The notes beneath the pieces are model-generated. The model was not told the DNA's origin, ran no database searches, and was given only the letters and a program-made list of their open reading frames with translations. Of a stretch of DNA of 23,373 nucleotides, positions 1 through 10,500 are shown one piece after another. The DNA is taken from positions 7,102 to 30,474 of the forward strand of contig CDMY01000673.1 of NCBI GenBank assembly GCA_001179505.1. Direction: 5' to 3'. The stretch is from Vitrella brassicaformis (Eukaryota; Sar; Vitrellaceae). The translations under genes and the position numbers were made by a program. Position 1 is the stretch's first letter. Each line of letters begins with the position of its first letter.

Positions 1-1215
1 GGGAAGGGAGTGTGGGATTGCCTTTCACTCTCTTTCTGCCATCGATGTGGGTCGCATTTTGCCAGATGAGTGAAAGGCAGCCAGGGGCTGGATTCTTATC
101 GCGGCGTGAATGTTCGTCTGTCTGTCTGATTATCTGATTGTCTGCCACGAGTGGATGGATGGGTGGAGTGTGTATCCTTTGCGTGGCTGGTTTATCGATC
201 GGTCGGCCACTCACAGCCCTCTGGGGGGGGGGGCAAGTTTTTTGTGCCGGCCAGCGGATTGGAATTTGTGTGTGCCCTGCTGTCGTGTCTTCCCTCTGTC
301 TGCCTGTCTGAGTGTCTCTGTGTGTATGTGCGTACCGCAGTGCTGGCTGATACACATCCAAACGTACACACATGAGGGAGGGCTGAAGGTGACCACACAT
401 GAGGGCGGTGTGTCCATCTCTTGTCGTCCGGCCATCTGCTGCCCGACTGACAAATGTTTGTGGCTCACATTAATATGCATACAAATGTATGTGTGTTTAT
501 CGGTCTGCGTGTGTGGTAATCGTACGCGTACGTCTGTGTACTCGTCTCTCTCTCTGCGTGTGTGCGTATTCGTTGCCTTCCCGGGTGTGACACGATTGAC
601 CATGAGACTGACCCGAGGAGGCAATCCGTATGTCAGCTGACTGAACAGTGACACCGTCCATGTGTATGCGTGTGGATGGGTGGATGAGGCGGCCTGGGGA
701 GATGAGTTTATCAGTTTATTCGCTGCACGCTGATGGACAACATGGCCGGCTGGGGAACCAGAAAGACCGGACCGACGACGGTTTACTTGCAACCAATGTC
801 CGGTCACAGTCTGACTGTGTTTTGAGTGACACTGGACGGACCATGTTATGGTCTTTAAGGACTGCCTTTATGGTGATTGCCAGAGGATTCTGTTTGTGGG
901 CCAACGACTGTATGATGGTGTCTCTCTCCCGTGCACAGTCGTCGCCAGCCATTCGAGTATGTGTGTATGTGTATCCGGGTGAGTCACATACTATCCAGTC
1001 GGCCCCTCCACCTCCCCCTCTCCCCCTCCCTGTCCCTGTCTGTCTGTCTCCCCGCTCCGCCCTCTCCCATCTCCATACATACAATCACCCCCGCAACCAC
1101 GCAATGCAATGCAATGCAGTGCATCCCATCCCTCCCTCCGTCCATCAGTTGCCATGGGCCATACAACATACCCCCCGTCCTGTCGTCACTCCTGCGAGCA
1201 CTGCACTGCAGGAGG
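1..1215. other. Gene-free stretch rich in simple repeats
   Basis: I can support no gene here. Open frames exist on both strands, but they run through TGTG and TCTG-type low-complexity sequence and show no protein-like pattern or splice-joined continuation. Visible features are an 11-base G run at 223-233, a C/T-rich tract at about 1003-1065, and a GCAAT tandem repeat at 1101-1120. The right end lies just past the stop codon of the minus-strand gene ending at 1216, so part of this stretch is probably that gene's 3' untranslated region. Confidence 0.5.
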
Positions 1216-4169
1216 TTACAGCTGCAGGAGGGCCCTGATGCGGCACTTGGTCTGCTTGCCCCCCCTTGTCGACCTCCCGCCGTAGCCGCTGCCCTCCGAC
1301 GCATTCTGGATCGCCCCACCGCCCCGCTGCTTGATGAGCTGAGCGCCCTCTGCCCTGCTGCTCGCCGTCGCTGGGCCACGGCTGCTGTGCCCCTCGACGA
1401 AACATGGCTGCATGTCTTCGAAGCCGGGAGGTGGCTGTGTCAGCTGCAGCCGGTGGACAAGCACAGGGGTGGAGGGCCCAGACGCCTGCAGAGAGCAGCG
1501 ACACGAGCAAAAGCGCAACAAATCAAGGCCTTCATGAATGCAGACCAACAACTTGTGGAGGCAGACAGAGAGTTGTACATACCAGTGAGGATGGGGGCGA
1601 TGCGGTAGACGTCAGAGAATGATGCTCAATCAAGTGTTGGCTCCTGGCCGCAGCGCCGCTGGTGGTTCGGGTGCTGGGGTCGCTGCCGCCCCCGGGGACA
1701 CACGCAGTGCGAATGTCCCTCAGGACTGGCACCAGATCCAAGCCCAGCGACAAGACCTCACGCACACGCGAATCATCCCCATCATCACCACCAGAGCCCC
1801 CGTGTCCCTCTCCCTCCCCCTCTTCCTGCCCCTCTCCCTGCCCCATCTGTCGCCACTCCATGTCTCCGCCCACATTGGTCAGCGACTGGGAGGGAGGAAC
1901 GGCAAAGTAGGACTCCCACCCGTCGAACCGCCACGGAGCTGCCGGGGGGTTGACCAGGGGGGCGTCCGTGAGGGCCTCCCATGTGACGGAAGAGGAAGAC
2001 CGGTACTGCTCCAGTGCCTTCCACTCCTCATCAAGGGTCAAACCAGACGGAGTGCTGGACGTCAAGCCGTCAATGATATCGTCCCCCCGGGGCCCCCGGC
2101 TGTCAGCCCCTCCTTTCTGCCGCGCCCGCGTGAAGGTCATGGCACGTGGCGAGTCGGCAGCTGGCTGGGACGCGACGGCATTGTCAGCCGCGTCGCTACT
2201 GGCAGCTGCTGATATCTCGTGGATGAGCTGCAGCAGGCTCTCGCTGGCGTGGTCACGCTGGCCACCACTGGCGTCACCGCTCCCATGGTGCGGCGCTTCT
2301 GTCTGGGGTTGTTTGCTGGGTGGCTTCTGTGGGGCTGCGTGGGCGTCTCGGCGAGTGGTGGGTGAAGGAAGATACGGAGGCGGGCTGCCCACGATGCGCC
2401 TCGCCGCTTCGAGGATGGATTTGTCGGCCTGAGAGGGATGGTGGGGGCACTTCCATCGGGCGAGCAACGTGCGAACCTGACGACCAAAGGGCAGAGGCGA
2501 AGGCACACACATACAGATGAAGGAGGGTGTGGTGAGGGGCGTTTGGTTGCTCGCCTCTGCAGGTGTGAATGAGTTGGCGATGGCTGTGATGGTCTCCCTA
2601 TGCATAATCCTGCCGCCGCGCCACAACTCCTGCAGCCCCGCAACACAGTCCTCAACACCATTGCAGCTGCACACAACACATATGCGGACAGGGAGGGACA
2701 CAGAGAGCCAGACTTCGCGGATGTCCCATGTGGGTGCCAAGCATTGCATTGCAATCATTGCAGCAGGGATCATGACTTGTCTCTCTCGTTGCCAGCTCAC
2801 TTGTGGACGCTGGCAAGGCTGCCGGGTAGGGGTGAGTGGGCGGCGCACATCCGACGCGAGTACTCCTGGGCTGCGGCGAGGAGCGATACTTCCTGGCTCT
2901 CCTGTGGCCCCTGCTGCTTCTGCTGCTTCTGCTGTTGCTGCTGCTGTCGGTGCTCCTGCCACTCCTTGAGAAAGCCCTCGATGTGCGCGGGGTACCGCAA
3001 CAACTTGACTACCTGGAGAGAAAGAGAGAGAGACGGCATGGCATCAACGGACGCACATGGCTGGGTGGGATGGATGGATTCACTTCGTATTGGGGGGCTG
3101 CAGGAGTGCAAGTGCATTGCGTGCATGTGTAGGGTTGTGCGTGTTTGCTCACCTCTGCCGCCTTTCCCTGAGGCAGCCTCATGTCCCGCTCTACCTTACG
3201 CAGCTCCATGCCCACCTCACGGGGCAACCAACACGGACTGCACACACACACATGAACAACATGTTCACTTGTCTCCCCTCTCCCCCAATCGTCCCTCCCT
3301 CTCCTCACAGGATGCTGTTCCCATTAGCGACGGTAAGTACGGCGGCCTCGAAGCTCATGGCGAGCTCCCCGGGTTGCCTGGCCTGCCGGTCCACGATGCC
3401 CCGCTCCCACCCGTCGGCCGTGTCATGATGGGGGCTGAGGGAAGCTGACGCCGGCCAGTTGTCGAGCAGATACTCCAACTTAGCCGGGCTGAGCTGGAAG
3501 GCGTGCCGGGCATACTGGTCAGGCACCAGCCACTTGATAATGGTGCTCTCCAGCTGACGGGCCAGGTCGGCGGAGAACCTGCAGTGAGTGAGGCGCATCG
3601 GAAGAGGAACACGGAACAAAGAGATGGATGATGGACGGCGCCGTAAGTGTTGTGTTATGTTGTGTGCAGTGCATTCGGCTGACTTTCTGGTGGATTCGGC
3701 GAAGGTATTGTGCCACTTGGCTGCCTCCTTTTTGGCCGATGTCTGGAGGTAGTCCTGAAACGAGCGATACGCCGGGCCCCGATGTATCCTGCAATGCAAT
3801 GTGTAAGGGGGAAACAGGAAGACCATTGGCAACACGATGCACATGAGAGCGACATGAAATCCCCCCCGCGCTCCTCTACTTACTCGTGGCTGCCGAGAGG
3901 CCAGTTCCTCAGCGCATGGAGCTGCTCCTCAGTGGAGAGGTTCTTGAAAAAGAAGGGGGGCATCCGCATGGCCTTGAAGTGCCGCTGGTGGCGCAGAGAA
4001 ACACCGTCAGAACACCGCCATGACCCATTTGGATTGGAGTTATCATCAACAGTGTGCCTACCGAGCGCATCCACTCCTCCAACGTCATTGCAGGCCTCAC
4101 CGCAGGGCCGTCCGCGCCGCCCGCGCTCGCCATGGTCCCGACCTCCGATGCGTTGCTGAGCTTCTTCAT
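1216..4169 (-). CDS. Unrecognised 8-exon protein, about 744 aa
   Basis: I do not recognise this protein. Exons in gene order are 4169-4062, 3984-3884, 3788-3684, 3578-3309, 3237-3153, 3012-2801, 2666-1583 and 1485-1216. All joins are GT-AG and phase-consistent, and the total of 2235 nt is 745 codons including the stop. The start at 4169 is supported by an in-frame TGA nine bases upstream, though later ATGs at residues 13 and 28 are possible. Residues 1-290 look folded and helix-rich, with blocks such as PPFFFKNLSTEEQLHALRNW and LSPAKLEYLLDNW. A glutamine-rich run lies at about 246-260. Residues from about 310 are largely disordered, with a Glu/Gly/Asp-rich segment near 565-590 and a PPPGFE motif in the last exon. 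CDC73 lies upstream on the same strand, about 460 bp away. The exon model is fairly firm; the function is unknown. Confidence 0.7.
2920..2960 (-). repeat. CAG-rich glutamine-coding tract
   Basis: On the minus strand the sixth exon of the unrecognised gene carries an imperfect CAG/CAA/AAG run that codes a Gln/Lys-rich stretch after an EHR motif. It is in frame and lies between a hydrophobic helix-like block and an Ala-rich block, so it is probably a flexible linker of variable length. Confidence 0.75.
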
Positions 4170-4633
4170 TCCGCTTCATGCACATGGATGCATATCGATG
4201 ATCATAGAGCGACAGCTAGGCGTGGCCGCGTCGACGCAAGTTATCTTCAACTTCTCCTTTTCACAGAATCTGATGGGGTGGGGGCCTGGTTGAGCAGAGG
4301 ACGAGACGACCTTTTTTGGGGTTAAGGGAGGGACCGATCAGATTGTCTTTGAGACAGCCCCACGTACTGTGAACCGGCCCACGGCGGAATGAATCATGGC
4401 CTGGATGAATGAATCTGGCCAGCAATAACGGACGGCTGGACTGACATCATGACGCAGGAACGACTTTGGATACGGCCTCGCTACCACTTCCGCCCTCCCC
4501 TACAGCCCGAAGTCCAACCTTACGCACTCATCAAGGACGCACCACCACTCATAGGCCACTGTCTGCACTTGACCATTGCTCCATAAGCATAATATTCCAG
4601 TGTCTGTGAGTGCACCTCCCCAAGTCCGGCCGG
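4170..4633. other. Spacer between two minus-strand genes
   Basis: This 464-bp stretch lies between the stop codon of the CDC73 homologue and the start codon of the next minus-strand gene. It should hold the 3' end of the first transcript and the promoter of the second. I see no protein-like frame, clear TATA element or RNA gene in it. Confidence 0.5.
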
Positions 4634-6993
4634 TCACGGCTGCCTTGCGGCCTTGTCGGGTGACTTGGGTTTGTCTTGGGCCTTGCTGCGCGACTCCCAT
4701 CTGCTCCAGTTATAAAGGACGCGGTCGCGGGGCTTGCGCAGGAAGGCCTCAAGCACCGACCAGAAACGCTCCTGGAACAGCCATTCACCAACACATCCAT
4801 CCATCCATCCATCCATCAAGGCAGCCACAGATGCCGTGCTGTGGCTGGGATTTCTTGCTGCTCCTGCCTACTTCGCTGCCTCACCTTGACAAACATGGTC
4901 TCGTGCTTGCTGGTCGCGCGAAGATTCAGCACCTGTTTGGTATGAGAGGAGTCAGGTGCTTCAGGCCACCATTGTCCTGCTGTTGTGTTGTGTGCACGTC
5001 GGTTACCTCGACGTTCCACTGAGATATCGGCGGTGGGAGCTTCTCAGACTCGTGCTTCATGTAGAACCCCCTGCACACGTGCAGACACGCCCAAGCAACG
5101 AATCGGTACGTGCATCTACTTGTGCGTCCGTCGGTCACCCACCCCCCCCACCCTCATACCTGTAAAGGGTGAAGACGTGTGCTGCATCTGAGGCCTTGAC
5201 GGGGTAGGGAATGAACTGCCATGTCTTGGGCCCCACGAACACGGCCGTGACGTACCGCCACTCCAGTGGCGTGAGGTTGTTGAGGTTCTGGCTGTTGGGC
5301 AGCACGTAAAAGAACAACTCCTGGCCGTCAAACGTCCGACGGATCGTCCACGTCAGCCGCTCACGAGCCTCTTTATCCGTGAGGTCGTACCACTTGGCCG
5401 CCTCTGCACCCACACCCACACCACACACAAACCACACACAAACCAGTCACTCGGTGGAGGGAAAGACTCGCAGCTCGCTTCTCGTGGCTCACTGTTGACG
5501 TCTTGCGGGTCGATGCGTTCCGCCATGGTGCGCACGACTTCCTCGGCCTTGTCCTCGGGCATGTAGACGCCATCCTTGAGCAGCACAAGCAGCGTCGCCC
5601 GAGCCATCAGAGGCTGCTGGTTCTTCAACCCAGTGGGCGGCGTGACGATCAGCGGCTGCTTCTTGTCGCGAGCCGCCCGACGCACCAGCTCCTGCAGCAG
5701 CGTCTCCTGAACCGCCAGGGATGACGCTGGCTGGGGGGCACTGCCAGACGACACATCGTTGGCCGACGATGACGCTGCAATGCGGTCAAAGGACACAACA
5801 GTGAGGGACCATGACAAACGGATCCATGCCCCCTTCGTCCATCCCTGTTCTGGCTCACTTTTCTGCCTCTTGGCGTCCACTGAGTTCTCATCGTTGGCCC
5901 CGTTGTCGACCGGCCTCTTGCCACCTGGAGCCCCCGCACCCTCTGCTTCCCTCCTGCCGTCCTCCCTCCCCATGTCGGCCGCGTCCTCCCTGGCCACGTC
6001 ATTGTTGACGGCGTCGGCCGGCCTCGCCGCAGCTGCGGCCTTGAGGCCGATCTTGTCCCTCTGGCGTATTCTGTCGTACTTGTCCTTCAGGTCGTAGCGC
6101 GTCTCGACCGTGAGCATGGTGTTGCGCGAGAGGATGGAGCGCTCCTTGCTGAGGATGTCCTCGACTGCCACCGTGCCGTCGGGCAAGACGCCGCCGTCCT
6201 CGGCGTCATCCTCGTCGGCGAAGGACGGCCGTAGCGAGGGCGGCACTCCGGGCAGCTCCTTGGGCGCAATACCGTGTCTGAGCCTCATGCGGCGCATGGC
6301 GCCCTGACGCAGTGCCGGTAGGGCGGGCAGACGGAGGGTGTTTGGGTCGTGAGGTGGTGCGGCATGCTGGTCCATGGGCTGTGGCTGCACGGCCCTGTCG
6401 ACGGCTTCGAGGTTGCCGCCCTCCTCGGAGCCATTGAACCAGTCGAGAATGCGGTCAAGCTGGCGGCACCTGTCCTCTGCAGGGAAGCATGAGCTGTGGA
6501 TCCGCTGGTACTCGACCGAGGAGAGGGAGTCCCTGTCGGCCTTGAGGTAGATGGCCAGCACACCCAGCTTGATGATGCCGTTGTTGCGGTCCAGGAAGCC
6601 GCTGGGCACGTCGGCGGGCACCTGCCGGCCTTGTGAGGGGAACTGGACCGTGTGGGTCGACTGGTCATATTGGAACGGCTGGTCCCTCTCCCAGCACTCC
6701 TTCAGCAGCCACAGCGGGTCCACCCGATCACATCCCACATCCATCGCACCGACGAACGGACGGATCTCACTGATATCCTCCCCTGCACAGCACTGCACGT
6801 CTTGGTGATGGCACTGCACCGCAATGCATTCAATGCCATCATCCACACAGCACACGACACCACGGGAGCAATGAGGAGAGGGAAAAGAGGATGCCTCGAT
6901 AGTCTGTCACCTCAGCTCACCCTTTGATTCGAAGATGAGAGATGCTGTGGATGCGCTTTCTCCCCTTTCGCTTGAGGCGAGCTCATCCCCCAT
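4634..6993 (-). CDS. CDC73: CDC73/parafibromin homologue (Paf1 complex subunit)
   Basis: This is a homologue of Cdc73/parafibromin, a nuclear subunit of the Paf1 complex that travels with RNA polymerase II and supports elongation and histone modification. Exons in gene order are 6993-6921, 6782-5859, 5774-5493, 5403-5160, 5070-5007, 4932-4885 and 4771-4634, giving 1773 nt or 590 aa with every phase matching. The C-terminal Ras-like Cdc73 domain spans about residues 373-575. It opens with PLIVTPP, continues through LLVLLKDGVYMP, WRYVTAVFVGPKTWQF and WNVEVLNL, and ends with ERFWSVLEAFL. The N-terminal part (about 44-120) has the family's DPLWLL...VPSGFL...LGVLAIYL pattern but is divergent. The middle (about 195-360) is charged and low in complexity, with a KRPVDN...DAKRQK stretch that could be a nuclear signal. 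The short first exon was chosen because its ATG, its GGGTGAGC donor and its phase all fit; an ATG at 6744 is the alternative. At 590 aa it is near the length of animal parafibromin (about 530). Confidence 0.9.
4794..4818. repeat. ATCC tetranucleotide microsatellite
   Basis: About six tandem copies of CATC/ATCC lie in the last intron of the CDC73 homologue, just upstream (in gene sense) of the acceptor at 4772. In the gene's sense it reads as GGAT repeats. Confidence 0.9.
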
Positions 6994-7202
6994 CGCTGAC
7001 ATCTAAGCTCGCAGACGCCAAGTACTGAAGAGCGGAGAAACCAGAGAGCGGAGGAAAGGCCGCTGGGGCAAGATGCTGATGTGACATCAACTGGATTCGG
7101 TCAAGTGGCAGAGCCGTCTTTCTGCAAGGTGGGCGAGTGAGGCAAGGAGATGTTTTGCCGAATGATTGCTGCTCCCCCCCTCTCTGTCTGTCCATGTGCC
7201 GA

Positions 7203-7228
7203 CTGTCTGTCTGTCTGTCTGTCTGTCT
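7203..7228. repeat. CTGT tetranucleotide microsatellite
   Basis: About six tandem CTGT units lie in the CDC73-ATG2 intergenic region. The same unit recurs in several introns of the window. Confidence 0.9.
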
Positions 7229-7437
7229 CTGTGCGTGTCCACCAGTCGCCAACACTGACAGAGACCCCTGCTTGTCGGCATCCGCATCTCTTGTGTGCAC
7301 AGGTACGGAGAGCAAACACCACTCAGCCAGGGTGAGGCGACCCGCACGACTCTGTCTGACTGTCTGTCTGTCTGTGATGTGACTGTGATGTGCTTGTGCA
7401 GACTGATTATCTATCGCAGCTGGCTGCAGTCCATCGG

Positions 7438-7461
7438 TTGATTTGATTTGATTTGATTGAT
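7438..7461. repeat. TTGAT-type short tandem repeat
   Basis: Repeated TTTGA units lie about 90 bp upstream of the ATG2 start codon. It is A/T-rich against a G/C-rich background and could be part of the 5' untranslated region or core promoter. Confidence 0.8.
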
Positions 7462-7552
7462 GTTGCCGCCATTGGGACATTGGCAAGGGGAAGCCAACGA
7501 GTCGTTTTGTCCCGCCGGTTGAGCGCTCGAGGCCTGCAGGGAGGGAGGCACC

Positions 7553-10500
7553 ATGAACGTGGCTCTGAGCTGCCTGCCCATCAAGCGCTTCTACAAGTAC
7601 CTGCTGAAGCGCGTGTTGGGGACCTTTCTGCGTCACGACCTGGAGCTGGACCAACTGGATGTGCACCTCTACGACGGGCGCATCGAGCTCCGGGCGCTCG
7701 AACTGGATGTGTTTTCCTTCAACGAGTCGCTGAGCGACGGCAACGCCCCCGTGCGGCTGATCGCTGCCAGGGTGGGCAAGCTGCACATGGAGATTCCGTG
7801 GGCCAACATCCTCCAGGACCCCTGCAAGATTTATCTAGAGGACGTCTATGTGGTGCTCGTGCCCTGCCACACCAACTCAGACGCAGCTGATGCGCACGGC
7901 AAGAGGGACCCGCTGAAGCCTCGTTCCGCTGCTCGGTCTCCCACGTGCCATCCCCCGCTGCTCGTCCCACAAGCGGCGGCGAATGGCGGTGCGGGGAATA
8001 ATTTGGCCGCCAACACCAACACGAGCCCCCCCTCTTCGCGGCGTTATGTGTATGAGGGCATGGAGGCTCTGTCGCGTCTGATCCAGCAGATCATCGCCAA
8101 CACTGAGGTCTGTTTCAAGAACGTCGATGTGGTCGTCCAGATGCCATCCCACACCACCCAGACCCACCACCACCAGCACCACCAGGTGCCCTCATCGGCC
8201 CCCGCCAGCCACCAGGCGTCATCGAGCGAGGGCGTGGAGACCCCCACCCCTCCCTCTCTGCCCACGGCCACCACCAACACGCCGGCGGCGTCGCCCCGGG
8301 ACAGCAGGGACGACCGAGGGTGTCTGGTGCTGCATGTGGCCACCATGTTTGCCTATTCGGAGGCGCAGCAATCCCGGTGCCTTCGCATATGGGGTGTGAC
8401 GGTGGGCATGGTCCCGGCAGCCTCAGGCTGCTCCCTCTCCCCGTCTACCATCAAGAACCGCCAGGGCGTCACCACGCTCCTCTCGGCTTGCGACGGGGAC
8501 GCGCCATCGGGCATGCTCAAAGTCAAGACCTGCCAGCGCGACGCCAGTGGTGGTGCTGAGGAGGGCGAGAGCAAAGCGGGCGGGTCAACAACTGTCGATA
8601 TGGACGTGTATGTCCCCGTTGTCAAGGCGATCGTGAGCTACGGCTCGCTGGGGCACCTTGTGCGCATTATCGACGCCCTCACCAGTGGAGAGCCACGGCC
8701 GTATGGGGGCGGAGAGCGGCATCCCCAGCGGCAGCACCAGCATGAGGGCGCGGTTGGTATGAGCAGGCCCGGTGTGGGTGTGGGTGTGGGTGTGGGGGAG
8801 GAGGACGTGTCGGCCAGCCAGGTGACCTCCTGCATTTTTCACTCCCTGCTCGAGCCTGCAGAAGGTGCGCAGAGCCATGGAACAACAGACAGACAGACAG
8901 ACAGATCGACTGACGGGTGGATGGACGTATTGCATTTTCCTGTCTCTTGTCCTGTCTTGTGTTGTCTCTCTTGTCGTGGGTTCTGTGTGGCAGTGCTGGG
9001 TGGTCCCTCCTCCCGTCCGCCCCCCACGCATCAGACCCGCGTGTGGAGCCAGCTCTACAGGTACTTCGAGGTCGACGCCACTCTCGAGGACCAAGCCGCA
9101 TCCACCAACTACCAACACCATCACCAACACCAACACCCGGCCCCGCACGAGTTCCCCGACGAGCAGCCACTTCACCGCGCAGACGCGTCAGAGGCCTCTC
9201 CTGGCCATGGGGAGAGGGATGAGACTGCGTCGTCGCTTCTGTCTCCGCCGATCGAGTGGCGCGTGACTCTCGAGGTGCCCGGCGTGATGCTGGTGCTGGC
9301 TCTTCAGGACCAGGCGGACATCCACCCCACGCCCATGGCGCTTTCCCCTTTGCCACCTGACAAACTTACCGCCAGCTGTCTGCAGGCCTGTGTCGACCGC
9401 GTCCATGTCGCCGTCGCGCACCAGCACCACCAGCCCGGGACGGATGTCGATGCTCATGCCGTTGATGCCGGTGATGCTCATGCCGGTGAGCAGCTGGAGG
9501 TCTCGGTGACGTGCTCGCTCAAGGGCTGTGAGGTGCACGCCCACATGCTGCAGCAGCTGCCCTTGCCGTTGCCTCTCCCTGGTGGTCTTGCCACTGGACA
9601 ACCCCAGCAGCAGGAGGCGGTACCTGAGCTGGAGGAGGAGCCTCGCAGGCCCGGCGAGAGGCCCTCGGATGCTTGCGTGACGGCTTTCTCAGGCTCTGAC
9701 AGCGTCGTCACGGTCACCACGCCGGCCAACATGGAGCAGAACGACCTCAACTCGATGATGATGCAATCGGCCCAGTCCATCACCGCATCGGACACCCAGC
9801 CCCCCCTCCACCCCTCATTGGCCACTGACGCCGCTGTGGCTGTTGCGGCTCCGCGGGAGGCGGCGTTTGAGGACACGCCCTTGTCGGTGGAGTCGTGTTC
9901 GCTGCACACGCCTTTGACGCCCGTGACGCCCTTCACGTCCCTTACGCCCACCCCGACGCGCAGCGACGAGGGCCTCGGGCTCTTCCGCTCCATCCCACCC
10001 CCACTGCACCCTCACCCTCACCCGCCAGGCGTCATGGGCCGTGACCATGCCCGGTCCCTCTCGGCCTCGGTGCACCCCCTGCGAGTGGACGTCGACGGCC
10101 GTCTGACGGGCAGCGACGACGACTTCCACGACGCTGTGTGCGCGCCAATGCTCTTGGGCAGCCACCTCCCCCCTGGGCCGAGCCGCGACGACCACCACGA
10201 CCACCTTGCTAACAGTGGCGGGGACGACTACCAGACCGAGGAGCTGGACAAGATCGAGTCCACGGACTCGAGCTGGACGGCTGAAGACGCCGAGGGCCAG
10301 GAGGGGGCGCAGGAAGATCACAGGGGCAAGGAGGAACTGGACGACCTGCGAGGGGGTGACGGTCGCGGCCTGACGGGTGTGCTGCACGGGCTCGAGGGGC
10401 GGGAGGGCGGTGCAGACGACATTGGCGATGAGGTGGAGAGCGTGTCTGGGAGCGAGGAGGGTGAGGGTGAGAGTGTCCTCCACAGCCTGGAGCACCAGTT

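Larger units (their letters stand above)
6994..7552. promoter_or_regulatory. Divergent promoter region between CDC73 and ATG2
   Basis: The two start codons lie head to head 559 bp apart, so both promoters and 5' untranslated regions must fit here. It contains a CTGT microsatellite at 7203-7228, a shorter one near 7362-7375 and a TTGAT-type repeat at 7438-7461. No TATA box or known initiator is evident. Open frames on both strands here are low-complexity and are not taken as genes. Confidence 0.55.

Noticed and set aside
110-640. A 176-codon plus-strand frame near the window start
   Set aside because: It is rich in Cys/Val/Ser from TGTG and TCTG repeats, with no protein-like pattern.
1101-1123. 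The GCAAT tandem as a CRISPR-like or transposon end repeat
   Set aside because: The unit is five bases with no spacers, inverted partner or target duplication visible.
2483-2520. A possible 38-nt intron in exon 7 of the first minus-strand gene (GTATGT...GTCAG)
   Set aside because: The frame is open straight through it, and removing 38 nt would shift the frame away from VRTLLARW, so the continuous exon is simpler.
6983-7786. A 267-codon minus-strand frame across the CDC73-ATG2 region
   Set aside because: It overlaps the start of ATG2 and the first CDC73 exon in the wrong frame, and its middle is CTGT-repeat translation.
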